Assembly (NCBI GenBank): GCA_017621075.1
Contig: JAGATV010000050.1
Span: forward strand, 1-45,030
DNA: 45,030 bases
Origin: Lachnospiraceae bacterium
GTDB taxonomy: Bacteria; Bacillota; Clostridia; Lachnospirales; Lachnospiraceae
Direction: 5' to 3'
This document shows positions 8,326-16,963 of this stretch, piece by piece. Made by a program: the position numbers and the translations under genes. Positions within the stretch are counted from its first letter, which is position 1, and the number at the start of each line of letters is the position of its first letter. The notes below the pieces were generated by a model. It was not told the origin of the DNA and did not search any database. It saw nothing but the letters and a program-made list of their open reading frames with translations.

Positions 8326-9210
8326 ATGGCTTTTCGTATTATTACCGATTCCGCCTCGGATATTTCCGAAGCAGTCAAAAAGGAATATGATCTATATGTT
8401 ATGCCCACTCCCGTCACCATCGAGGGTGTGGACTATTTTGACGGAGAGACCATCTTCCCTGATCAGTTCTATGACATTCAGGCCCAGGGAAAGGATATCA
8501 AGACTTACCACATCAGCCAATATATGTTTGAAGAGCATTTCAAGCCCTTTGCCCAAAGAGGGGACGAAGTGCTGTATATCTGCTTCTCCACAGGCATCGC
8601 CGGAACCTTTCAGGCCGCCAATCTGGCTTATGATGAGGTCCGGGAAGAATTCCCCGATTTCCATATGACCATCATCGACTCCAAATGTGCTTCCGTTGGC
8701 TATGGCCTGGTGGTAGAACGGCTTCTGCGGATGCAGAAAAACAACGCTCCGAAAGAGATGCTCATCGAAGCCGCCCGGTTTTTCTGCGACCATATGGTAC
8801 ACGCCGTTACGGTAATGGAGCTGGATTATCTGTTCAAAGGGGGACGCCTGAGCCGCACTTCTTTCCTGGCCGGCACCGTGTTGGACATCAAGCCCATCAT
8901 CATTGTGGATGAAAACGGCTCCCTGAAAGCCATCGAAAAGGTCCGTGGTTGGAAGAAAGCACAGAAACGCATCCTGGACATGGTAGGGGAAAAGGGGAAA
9001 GATCTGGAAAAGCAGGTAGTCGGTGTGTGCTACGGAACCGACCTTGCCTCATATCAGAATCTGAAGGAACAACTCCGGGAAAGATATCATGTAAAGGGAA
9101 TCCTGGACGGACGCGTAGGATGTGCCATCGGTGCCCACACCGGTCCCGGCATTCTCGGCATCGTATTCCTGGATGAATACAATGATGCTTATGAGCCTTA
9201 CCTGGCATAA
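8326..9210 (+). CDS. DegV family fatty-acid-binding protein
   Basis: A 294-aa DegV/FakB-like protein. Members bind a fatty acid and, with FakA kinase, allow its phosphorylation; DegV proteins without a known FakA partner are common in Clostridia. Seen: N-terminal ITDSASDI, the ligand-contact segment ICFSTGIAGT, the FKGGRLSRT stretch typical of the family, and GAHTGPG near the C-terminus. A GGAGG site precedes the ATG. It is a single-gene unit with its own promoter and a shared bidirectional terminator. No fakA is in the window. Confidence 0.93.
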   Translation: MAFRIITDSASDISEAVKKEYDLYVMPTPVTIEGVDYFDGETIFPDQFYDIQAQGKDIKTYHISQYMFEEHFKPFAQRGDEVLYICFSTGIAGTFQAANLAYDEVREEFPDFHMTIIDSKCASVGYGLVVERLLRMQKNNAPKEMLIEAARFFCDHMVHAVTVMELDYLFKGGRLSRTSFLAGTVLDIKPIIIVDENGSLKAIEKVRGWKKAQKRILDMVGEKGKDLEKQVVGVCYGTDLASYQNLKEQLRERYHVKGILDGRVGCAIGAHTGPGILGIVFLDEYNDAYEPYLA

Positions 9211-9230
9211 AACGTTCTGCACCATAAAGT

Positions 9231-9260
9231 AAAATCCCCGGAAGATCTTCCGGGGATTTT
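9231..9260. terminator. Bidirectional rho-independent terminator between degV and rpe
   Basis: A perfect 30-nt palindrome. The stem contains ATCCCCGGAAG / CTTCCGGGGAT, flanked by AAAA on one side and TTTT on the other, so it can terminate both converging genes. It ends directly before the rpe stop codon. Confidence 0.9.
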
Positions 9261-9908
9261 TTATAGTTTTTTTAAGAAGGCCTTCACATTTTCTGTCACG
9301 TTATCCCTGAATATTGCAGACCCTGCCACGATTACGTTGGCGCCCGCCAAAACCGCACTCTCCACGTTATCTGTATTGATTCCGCCATCCACTTCAATAT
9401 CCAGATCAAGGCCTTTCTCATCCGCCATCTTTCGGATCAAAGTCACCTTTTCCAAACACTCCGGGATCAGTTTTTGTCCCCCGAAGCCCGGCTCCACAGT
9501 CATGACCAACACCATATCCACCAGTTCCAGATACGGCTCTGCCGCCGAAGCGGGAGTCCCCGGCTTGATGGTGATGCCTGCTTTTTTACCGGCTCTATGG
9601 ATCTGCGCAATGGTCTCCTCTATATGTTTTGTGGCTTCTATATGGAAATTGATCAGATCCGCACCGCTCTTTGCAAAGTCTGCAATATACCGTTCCGGCT
9701 TTTCGATCATCAGGTGCACGTCAAAAAACAGGTCCGTTCCTTTGCGGATAGACGCGATCACAGGCATTCCATAGGAAATGGAAGGCACGAAAAGTCCATC
9801 CATGACATCCACATGCAGATACGTCACACCAGCCTGCTCCAGTTCCCTGATCTGTTCCCCAAGCTTCCAAAAATCTGCTGACAGAATGGAAGGTGATAAA
9901 ATATTCAT
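9261..9908 (-). CDS. rpe: Ribulose-phosphate 3-epimerase
   Basis: Interconverts ribulose 5-phosphate and xylulose 5-phosphate in the pentose phosphate pathway. The TIM-barrel signatures are seen: SPSILSAD, HVDVMDG, HLMIEKP, MTVEPGFGGQ and VDGGI, which include the metal-binding His and Asp residues. I place the start at the ATG at 9908 (MNILSPSIL) after AAAGGA, giving 215 aa, normal for the family; the longer frame extends into a non-coding inverted repeat. The split transketolase at 21.0-22.8 kb uses the same pathway intermediates. Confidence 0.95.
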   Translation of the reverse strand: MNILSPSILSADFWKLGEQIRELEQAGVTYLHVDVMDGLFVPSISYGMPVIASIRKGTDLFFDVHLMIEKPERYIADFAKSGADLINFHIEATKHIEETIAQIHRAGKKAGITIKPGTPASAAEPYLELVDMVLVMTVEPGFGGQKLIPECLEKVTLIRKMADEKGLDLDIEVDGGINTDNVESAVLAGANVIVAGSAIFRDNVTENVKAFLKKL

Positions 9909-9938
9909 AGCAAAGTCCTTTCCTGATCCCCCCAAAAT

Positions 9939-9974
9939 CATACCCACTCATTTTATCAAAAAAGAGTGGGTATG
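9939..9974. repeat. 11-bp perfect inverted repeat between the zinc-ribbon operon and rpe
   Basis: CATACCCACTC (9939-9949) and GAGTGGGTATG (9964-9974) are perfect inverted repeats around a 14-nt A/T-rich loop. On the minus strand only ATTTT follows, so it is a poor classical terminator. It could be a weak terminator for the operon ending at 9988, an attenuator for rpe, or an operator. Confidence 0.6.
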
Positions 9975-9987
9975 GCAATTCTTTTCT

Positions 9988-10443
9988 CTATGACATTTTG
10001 TTTCCACATTTGCGGCAGAATTTAACAGGGATGTCATATCCTTCGCCACATTGGGAACAGAATACTCTGGCGGGTGCTTCTGCATTTGCTTCGGCACCTG
10101 CGACAGCCTCTGTGCCCGACTGGCCTGCATCGGTCCTGCCCAGGATCTCATTGCTCTTGTCTTCTATGGAATTGAGCTCTTCTGTAAGTTCTTCGATATC
10201 CTTTTTTCTCTTTTTGATCAGCTCGAACTTGTCAACCAGCCGGCTAAAATCCTCAGCGCCGCTTTCCCACAGTTCATAAGCTTCCTCCCCCAAAAGAGCA
10301 TATGCTCTCTTGTTGTCTTTTTCCAGAGAATCGATATGGGTCAGGATCTTAGACCTCTCCAGAGATGCCGAGGTCTTGACGCCTATGGTGGTAATACCAC
10401 GATTGACTGACATTTTGAACTTTTCCAATGCATCACCAGCCAT
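9988..10443 (-). CDS. Small coiled-coil protein with C-terminal zinc ribbon
   Basis: A 151-aa protein without a signal peptide or membrane span, presumably cytosolic. Residues about 25-103 are charged heptad-like sequence likely to form a coiled coil. A linker rich in Ala, Gly and Glu leads to a C-terminal zinc ribbon with CSQC (129-132) and CRKC (143-146). It is the last gene of the six-gene zinc-ribbon operon, and its ATG overlaps the end of the preceding gene by 11 nt. Its ribbon sits at the C-terminus, the reverse of its three partners. Function unknown; an adaptor on the cytosolic face is one possibility. Confidence 0.8.
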   Translation of the reverse strand: MAGDALEKFKMSVNRGITTIGVKTSASLERSKILTHIDSLEKDNKRAYALLGEEAYELWESGAEDFSRLVDKFELIKKRKKDIEELTEELNSIEDKSNEILGRTDAGQSGTEAVAGAEANAEAPARVFCSQCGEGYDIPVKFCRKCGNKMS

Positions 10444-12631
10444 ACCGGAATGCTCCTCCCTGGGTTGATCTGCCGGTCACGGCAGCCATTATGCCTACCA
10501 CATCATCGTCTACCTTCTTGGCTTTCTTTCCGCTGTAGCAATATAATTCACCCTTGTAGCTCTTCTGGCTGTACTCGCTCAGATAATATACATTGCCGTC
10601 TACCAGCTCATATTTGGTTACATCATCTGCGATCTTTTCGGATTTTCCGTTCTTGTAGACCTTCAGGGTTCCCTCCTGCTTAGAGGTATCATAATCTGTA
10701 TAATAGTAGAACTTGTCATTATCTTTATCATACCGCAGGTTATATCTGTATACATCATAGTCTGCCTGCTTTTTGTCCACATACAGATCACCGTTTTCTT
10801 CGTCATAATCCTTGAAATAACGGATATGCTCACTTCCGGTAAAGTACACTCCGGTGCCGGTATATACATCACTGTCGTACAGTTCCGGGGCGGATACTTT
10901 TCCGTTATTGATCTTTACAACATACAGATCTCCCCTCTGTTTTTCCGAATCCACATCGCTCACAAACAGAACTCTATCTCCCTTGGCATTCAGCACAAAA
11001 TTCTGGCCTTCTTCCACATCGATGACGCTTGCCTTTGCCCCCGCTGCCACATAATGGTTTGCACTCTGTAACAATTCGGTGGTAATGGTGCTCTCCAAAT
11101 CATATATATTTTCAAATTTGGACAATTTAACCTTTTCAAAGGATTCTGTATCCAACGCAGTATATACGATCACTTCTGCATCCGATGCTGTGTTATATAA
11201 ATATCTTCCCATGAAGCCTTCTGTGATCTTTTCTTCATCCTTGCCGTCAAAATAGAACAGTTCATATTGCTCTAAGTTAAAGCTTACATCGTCCTCCAGG
11301 GCGTTACGCATTCTATCTCTGGAAAGCTTCTCCTGATACTGCTGATACTTTTCATCATATTCTTCCTTGGCCTTGTTATACTCTGCAACTGCCGCATTAT
11401 AAGCAGATTCTGAGTAATAGCTGTAGCGGGAAGGATAAGCAGGCCACTCCGGCTCCTTGGTATTCAGATCTTCCTCTGCCATGTCATCAACAATGAAATC
11501 AGAGATGGACTGGCTGCCGGAATTGTCCTTGATGTAATAAGCTGCCCCTGAGTCATAAACCTGAAGTACCGCACTGACATTGGAAGCGATCTTTTCCTTA
11601 TCTTTTCCCTCTGTCTTTTTGTAGAAGGAATCCTCTTTCATGTAGTAGATGGTTTTCAAGTCATCGGTGTTGTAACAAACCTTCGTTACATCACTATCGA
11701 TCTTTTCTTTATCTTTCCCCAGTTTCCAGACATAAAGTTCATCTTCATCATTCAGATAATAAACTTTTTTGCCGTCATCGGACACCTCAAAATTGCTTAC
11801 ATCCCCTGATATCTTGGACTTATCCGACTTCTTAAGGTTATAGGAGTATAAGTCGCCATCGTCCTTGATATAGGTAACCAGGGTTGCGGCGTCATTCACG
11901 GAATAAGCCACAATGTCAGAGTCAATCTTCTGTCCCTCTTTATCAGCCTTTGACAGCTTCTTGTAATAGAGATTGCAGCCATCATCGTCATCACTGATCT
12001 TGTCAGGGTAGAAGATCAAACTGCCGTCATCGCTCTTTGCAAAGTAATAGCGCAATTCAGATGACGCATAAGCAAGTTCGGAATTGCCGATACCATCCAC
12101 ATCTATCAACTGCTCTGTGATCTGTACCGGTTTTTTGCTGCCGGGCTCTGTATAAAATACCTCTTTGTCCTTTATGTAAAAAGTGTAATCCGCCTTTGAA
12201 GACTTATTGCCGCCCACAAAGATCAATCCTACAACCGCTACCAGTACCACTGCACATGCTGCGATGATGCCGATCAGCAAGCCCTTGGACTTCTTTTTCT
12301 CCTTCGGCTGTTCGGCTTCCTCTGCTACAGCGCCGGTAACCGCATTGGCTCCGCAATTAGGGCAAAAAGCACTCCCTGCGGGAATTGCAGTTCCGCAGTT
12401 GGGGCAAAAGGCACCTGCCGCCTCTTGTGTCTGCTCCGGCTGTACCTCCTTGGCAGCTTCTTCTGCTTTAGGAGCTTCCTCTGCTGCAGTCTGGTCTTCT
12501 GTTGCGTTCTGCTCTGATACTGCCTCCACAGTTTCAGGTGCCTCCTCTTTAGCAGCCACCTGCATACCGCAGTTGTCGCAGAACAGGGAACCGTCTTCCA
12601 GTTCTTTTCCACAACCCCTACATTTGATCAT
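10433..12631 (-). CDS. Double zinc-ribbon membrane protein with extracytoplasmic propeller-like domain
   Basis: A 732-aa protein. Two N-terminal zinc ribbons (Cys 4/7/18/21 and 75/78/90/93) are joined by an acidic Ala/Glu linker. A Lys-rich stop (EKKKSK) and one span (about 117-139) follow, then a 590-residue outside region. That region holds many short repeats of the type LYxxxL or VYYLND, evenly spaced as in DUF5050 or WD40-like beta-propeller repeats; a charged helical insert is at about 395-450. The topology is that of TcaA/YvbJ-type zinc-ribbon proteins: ribbons inside, large domain outside. The gap to the upstream vWA gene is 33 nt and it overlaps the next gene by 11 nt. Function unknown. 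Confidence 0.82.
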   Translation of the reverse strand: MIKCRGCGKELEDGSLFCDNCGMQVAAKEEAPETVEAVSEQNATEDQTAAEEAPKAEEAAKEVQPEQTQEAAGAFCPNCGTAIPAGSAFCPNCGANAVTGAVAEEAEQPKEKKKSKGLLIGIIAACAVVLVAVVGLIFVGGNKSSKADYTFYIKDKEVFYTEPGSKKPVQITEQLIDVDGIGNSELAYASSELRYYFAKSDDGSLIFYPDKISDDDDGCNLYYKKLSKADKEGQKIDSDIVAYSVNDAATLVTYIKDDGDLYSYNLKKSDKSKISGDVSNFEVSDDGKKVYYLNDEDELYVWKLGKDKEKIDSDVTKVCYNTDDLKTIYYMKEDSFYKKTEGKDKEKIASNVSAVLQVYDSGAAYYIKDNSGSQSISDFIVDDMAEEDLNTKEPEWPAYPSRYSYYSESAYNAAVAEYNKAKEEYDEKYQQYQEKLSRDRMRNALEDDVSFNLEQYELFYFDGKDEEKITEGFMGRYLYNTASDAEVIVYTALDTESFEKVKLSKFENIYDLESTITTELLQSANHYVAAGAKASVIDVEEGQNFVLNAKGDRVLFVSDVDSEKQRGDLYVVKINNGKVSAPELYDSDVYTGTGVYFTGSEHIRYFKDYDEENGDLYVDKKQADYDVYRYNLRYDKDNDKFYYYTDYDTSKQEGTLKVYKNGKSEKIADDVTKYELVDGNVYYLSEYSQKSYKGELYCYSGKKAKKVDDDVVGIMAAVTGRSTQGGAFRYGW

Positions 12632-12664
12632 CTTTCTTAACCTCCATATCTTATAGTATGTATT

Positions 12665-14797
12665 TTATTGACTTGCCAGGATATTTTTCCAGGCAGTCGA
12701 TATTACACCTTGGAAACGTGTTTCATTTTCTTCTCCATAGTGCTGGTTTATCAGGCTTCGCAGTTCATTATAGGATATATTCGGGTTGTTCCTGTATATC
12801 TCCAATGCCGTAGTATATACGATCTCATACCGATAGTTGTACAGTGCACTGAAATTCTGCCATAAAACCGGATCTGCCCGCAGCACTTCGGTCACCGTGT
12901 CACCATCCAGTGTGCCATTCTCTGTGATCACACCCAGATCGATCATCTTGGCCAGCTGTTTCTGCCCGTTCTCACTGTCTCCGAAGGAATAATCATTCTT
13001 TGCATAATAGATATTGATCACTGTCTGTACCGCCGTAAGGTCATCTCCCAGTTTGGCCAGATCATCCGAAGACAAATATTTGGAACCGGTGTAGTATGCG
13101 CCCAGATTGGATGCATCCAATCCGGAAGATGCGTATGCCGTCTGCAGCGCCTCCGCATTTAACTCCGATTCAATGCGGATCCCCAGGTTCTGTGTGGGAT
13201 CTGCATACAGTACATAGACATCTCTGTTCTTATCATTCGGCACCTGTGTCTTATAGGACAGTTCATACATTCTTCCCTGTGCCTCATAGATATCCATATA
13301 CACATCCTTTAGGTCATACACCGTCTTGTTGGCATAATAGGCACCGCCTGTGGCTTCTGCTATATTCCGAAGCTCTGCTGAATCCACATAGCTGCCGATC
13401 CCTATGATATATACCGGCACCTGGTAATACAGTGACACGTCGATCACATCCTGCGCATCATAGTCATAGCCTGCGCCGTACGGCTCATTATGTCCATCTG
13501 TAAATGCCACTACGCATCTGGCGCCCTCTGCCGATGCAGTGTATACTACCGATGAGTACAGCGACTGGTACAGGCTGGTGAGTCCGTAGCATTCCAGTCC
13601 CCACACGGTATTGATCAGTTCGTCCTTGTCCGTGGTAAATTCCTGATGTCTCTCATAAATACTGCCGATCGTAGAAAGTCCAAGCACCGTATCTGAATAG
13701 GTCCCGTCAATGAATCCTTCTATGGCGAGCTGCATATCGTAGAATTCATAACGCATACTGCCCGAGATGTCTGCCACGATATCCATGGAAAGCATACCCT
13801 CAATCTGGGTGATATCCTCAGCCAGGCACTCATTCCACTTCTCATTGTACTTCTCATAGATGATAAAATCTTCCAGCTTAAAGTCATACTTCTGATAATC
13901 ATAAGAATTGATGTAAAGCTTTACTTCGTCCTGCCCGGAAACATCTGCCTGAACATACTTTTCTATCTGCTCCCGGCTGTATGTCACGGAACTGAACTTT
14001 TCCGCCCAGTCACTCAATGCCGTATAATCATCCTGAAGCTTCACATAATCCAGGGCACTTCTGTCCGCCTCGATATCTGCGGTCAGCCCTTCTATCATAT
14101 ACTCTTCAAAAGGATGCATATGATATCCGGCAAACAGATTTTTGATGTCCTGTGCTTTCTCGATATATTCCGATGCCTTTTCCACATTTCCCGCTACGAT
14201 TTTGTCACGTATCTCCTTCAGATCCGCGGTATTGCTCTTGCAGGCCTGCTCGTCAAACTCCTGAAGGGATTCTTCCAGCGCCTTCTTGGCACTCTGATAA
14301 TCCTCATCATAATCGTCCATTACATACTTGCCATCGGTTTCAATCTCTTTTACGATATTGTCATATTGGTCCCGATAAGTTGCGACCGCTGCATTCATGC
14401 TGTCTATCTCAGCAGTGAGACTGTCCATGGAAGCAGCCGCCTCTTCATATTTCCAGAATTGGAAATGGGATGCCGCATCCTGAGAATCTTCCAACAGTGC
14501 CTCGTAATCCTTCTGATATTTGCCAAGAGAGCCAAAACCTTCCGGCATCTTCTCAAACTCGGCAATCACTCCCCGAAATTCATTGGTCTTGACTGCGCCG
14601 TAAACTGCTGCTCCTGCCGCACCCACAACCAGCAGCGAAACCAGGGTAAGGATAATGGGTCCTGCAATCGATCTCTTCTTTTTCGGTTCCACGCTTTCAC
14701 TTGCGGTTTCCGGTGGTGTATATGCAGCCATAGTACCGCACTTGGGGCAGAATTTTACTGTATCCGGTATATCGCTTCCGCAATTTCTGCAAACCAT
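12665..14797 (-). CDS. Zinc-ribbon membrane protein with extracytoplasmic von Willebrand A domain
   Basis: A 710-aa protein. The N-terminal zinc ribbon has CRNC (3-6) and CPKC (17-20). A basic stretch (KKKR) and one membrane span (about 43-70) follow, then a long helical, probably coiled-coil region to about 335. The von Willebrand A domain has a complete metal-ion-dependent adhesion site: DISGS (343-347), Thr407 in GLTSLY and Asp434 in FTDGHN. About 200 further residues with no recognised domain follow. vWA domains with intact MIDAS usually bind a protein ligand through a divalent cation. The gene lies centrally in the six-gene operon, suggesting a scaffold or receptor outside the membrane. 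The link to its neighbours is inferred from gene order only. Confidence 0.87.
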   Translation of the reverse strand: MVCRNCGSDIPDTVKFCPKCGTMAAYTPPETASESVEPKKKRSIAGPIILTLVSLLVVGAAGAAVYGAVKTNEFRGVIAEFEKMPEGFGSLGKYQKDYEALLEDSQDAASHFQFWKYEEAAASMDSLTAEIDSMNAAVATYRDQYDNIVKEIETDGKYVMDDYDEDYQSAKKALEESLQEFDEQACKSNTADLKEIRDKIVAGNVEKASEYIEKAQDIKNLFAGYHMHPFEEYMIEGLTADIEADRSALDYVKLQDDYTALSDWAEKFSSVTYSREQIEKYVQADVSGQDEVKLYINSYDYQKYDFKLEDFIIYEKYNEKWNECLAEDITQIEGMLSMDIVADISGSMRYEFYDMQLAIEGFIDGTYSDTVLGLSTIGSIYERHQEFTTDKDELINTVWGLECYGLTSLYQSLYSSVVYTASAEGARCVVAFTDGHNEPYGAGYDYDAQDVIDVSLYYQVPVYIIGIGSYVDSAELRNIAEATGGAYYANKTVYDLKDVYMDIYEAQGRMYELSYKTQVPNDKNRDVYVLYADPTQNLGIRIESELNAEALQTAYASSGLDASNLGAYYTGSKYLSSDDLAKLGDDLTAVQTVINIYYAKNDYSFGDSENGQKQLAKMIDLGVITENGTLDGDTVTEVLRADPVLWQNFSALYNYRYEIVYTTALEIYRNNPNISYNELRSLINQHYGEENETRFQGVISTAWKNILASQ

Positions 14798-14833
14798 TCC
14801 GACTTCCTCCTGTGTAACATCCTATCATGTATT

Positions 14834-15853
14834 CTAATACTTTAAATGATTTACATTCTTGATGACATCCTTCTCAATATCAAAACTACATATATAGGAA
14901 TGACAGGTTCCTTCGATCACCGGTGTGTAAAAATGACCGTCTTCTCCCTGTGTGATATAATAGGGAATTCCGTCCAATTCGCCAAACATATCTCTTATGT
15001 TCTCATATTGTCCGTTTCCAAAACCCGCCAGGGTCTTAGATCTTACGATCATCGGTTCCTTTTCTTTTGCCGCATCGGCAGACGTTACAAGATAATAATA
15101 GTTTTGTATATGAAGCAACTGAACCATTTCTCCCAGCTCAGGCGCCACCGGATACACGGCCTTTACCTTAAAATTGCTCTTGTTTACAGCATATATCGCA
15201 CTTTTTCCTACGCTCGGGAAATAAATGGTATTCTTATCCATGGTAAAGGACCGGGTGTAAGCGCCATTCAGATCCTTTATGGTCCTGGTACTTTTCAGTT
15301 TCAGGGTAAGACCGTTTTTGGCACGCTTATAGATATACATGGTCCCGGTCATGGAACTCCATACATAAAACTGTCCCGTAGCCTTATCATAAACCGTATA
15401 ATGGGGGCGTATCCCTACATTTTCAATACTTTCCACCAGTTGATAGCCCACCTCTGTCTTGGTATAGGTAACCACCCGGTTGTTGTCCGTGTCTATGACA
15501 AGATATATCGTTCCGTCACTTGCTATCGCATGGGGACGGTTCAGTCCCATTCCCACAGGATTCCATCCGCCGGGTGCATTGTTTACATCATTTGTATGCA
15601 GGATCTGATGATTATAAGCATCTGCGATAAAAAACTCACCGCCAAACTGATACACCTGTGTGGGCACAAAAAATCCTTCTTTATAGATGTTCTCGGCGTC
15701 ATATGCATATACCTCTCCGGGCTGTGACTTGGCCGGCTCCGTCTCCTCTTCCTCATCATCTGCCAGGACGATGAATCCACTCTGCAGCAAAAGTACCGCT
15801 GACAGCACCAGGCAAAGTATTTGCCTTGCAGACCACATTTTTCTCTTCCTCAT
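14834..15853 (-). CDS. Secreted NHL/propeller-like protein
   Basis: A 339-aa protein with a clear signal peptide: basic start MRKRKMW, hydrophobic core, likely cleavage after VLA (residue 31), then an acidic stretch. The mature part has repeats resembling NHL or six-bladed propeller blades, such as FFIADAYNHQIL, IYLVIDTDNNRVV and FYVWSSMTGTMYI. It starts 3 nt after the stop codon of the metallophosphoesterase gene, so translation is probably coupled. No anchor is visible; it may be released or held by operon partners. No enzymatic motif was seen. Confidence 0.8.
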   Translation of the reverse strand: MRKRKMWSARQILCLVLSAVLLLQSGFIVLADDEEEETEPAKSQPGEVYAYDAENIYKEGFFVPTQVYQFGGEFFIADAYNHQILHTNDVNNAPGGWNPVGMGLNRPHAIASDGTIYLVIDTDNNRVVTYTKTEVGYQLVESIENVGIRPHYTVYDKATGQFYVWSSMTGTMYIYKRAKNGLTLKLKSTRTIKDLNGAYTRSFTMDKNTIYFPSVGKSAIYAVNKSNFKVKAVYPVAPELGEMVQLLHIQNYYYLVTSADAAKEKEPMIVRSKTLAGFGNGQYENIRDMFGELDGIPYYITQGEDGHFYTPVIEGTCHSYICSFDIEKDVIKNVNHLKY

Positions 15854-15856
15854 TCA

Positions 15857-16963
15857 CTATTTCTCCTCTCCGTCATTGGCCTTGATCACATGTACGATCC
15901 CGATTCTTCCCTCAAAAGCCGGAGCAAAAATATGCTCTTTCAGATCATTTGCTGCAATGCCATCCCACGACGCATGTAAATGTGCCGCCAAAAGCTGTAT
16001 GACATTGGAATCTTTATCATACATACCGTCTATGAATGCCTGAGTGTTCTTATCAGGCATATAAACAGAATCTGTCTTATTCCAGTAATAGATCCTGTTG
16101 CGGGTTGCCATAGATACCTGCTCAAGTGTGGGGTCCTCTTCCGAATAAAAAGGAACATGCGTCACTACGATCACCGGTTTATCCGCTCTCAGTTTATCCT
16201 TTAAAAAGCGGAGTCTTCCGTCTGAAAGATTCTGATAGGACTTGTTTACCCCCACTATCAGAAATTCATCAAATTCAATACATGCCGAACCGTCATCGCC
16301 GTCCCAGAGCTTTGCCTGCTCCATAAAACCATCCTGGTCCGTGAACACACTGCCACCGTACCAGCCACCATAATCGTGGTCTGACCGGATGTACAGGATC
16401 TGTTCTTCCGGATATTTCAAATCATCGAATCCCGACTTCAATGCACGCATATTGGAGTGGCTGCAATAATCCACCATATCTCCGCCAAACACGACAGCAT
16501 CAAAATTGTAATAATTGAGGAATTTGACGATTTCCGGCCAAAGTTCCTCGGCATGCACCCCTTCCGGCGTCACTGAAAAAGTCTCATACCGCTCTCTGAC
16601 TTCCGGCAGATTCTCTTCCAACACATCGCCCGGCTCAGTGTCAGTAATCATATGCAGATCATTGACAAAAGCAATATCGTATCCTCTGGTCAGCCCCTCT
16701 ATTTCCACCGTAATTTCATCCACCTTAAAATCATACTCCGGCGGCTCATATTGTATTACGGCATCTCCCAAAGAAACATCCCCCGAAGAGACATCCTCCG
16801 TGGACTTTGCGCTGTCCCCGGCTGTCTGCCCTCCGGGTACGTCGGGCTGTGCTTCCTGTATTGCCCTGCTGCAGGCGATACACAGCACAACCGCAAACAC
16901 CACTAACAGTATACCTGCCGGAAAAAGAAGGACTCTCTTTCCTTTTCTTTGCTTATTCACCAA
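15857..16963 (-). CDS. Membrane-anchored extracytoplasmic metallophosphoesterase
   Basis: A 368-aa calcineurin-like phosphoesterase. The N-terminus is basic, followed by one span (about 11-31) ending near a Cys; the lipobox is poor, so a signal anchor is more likely. A Ser/Gly/Asp-rich linker leads to the catalytic domain at about residue 90. Motifs: DLH (102-104), GGDMVD (160-165), TH (268-269) and AHLH (327-330). The usual GNHD motif is replaced by SDHD (194-197), so the metal-bridging Asn is an Asp. Substrate unknown; cell-envelope phosphodiesters or nucleotides are possible. The start overlaps the preceding zinc-ribbon gene by 11 nt and the next gene begins 3 nt after the stop. Confidence 0.86.
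   Translation of the reverse strand: MVNKQRKGKRVLLFPAGILLVVFAVVLCIACSRAIQEAQPDVPGGQTAGDSAKSTEDVSSGDVSLGDAVIQYEPPEYDFKVDEITVEIEGLTRGYDIAFVNDLHMITDTEPGDVLEENLPEVRERYETFSVTPEGVHAEELWPEIVKFLNYYNFDAVVFGGDMVDYCSHSNMRALKSGFDDLKYPEEQILYIRSDHDYGGWYGGSVFTDQDGFMEQAKLWDGDDGSACIEFDEFLIVGVNKSYQNLSDGRLRFLKDKLRADKPVIVVTHVPFYSEEDPTLEQVSMATRNRIYYWNKTDSVYMPDKNTQAFIDGMYDKDSNVIQLLAAHLHASWDGIAANDLKEHIFAPAFEGRIGIVHVIKANDGEEK

Noticed and set aside
9909-9947. N-terminal extension of rpe
   Set aside because: The 13 extra residues are not found in the family and overlap the 11-bp inverted repeat; AAAGGA precedes the ATG at 9908.
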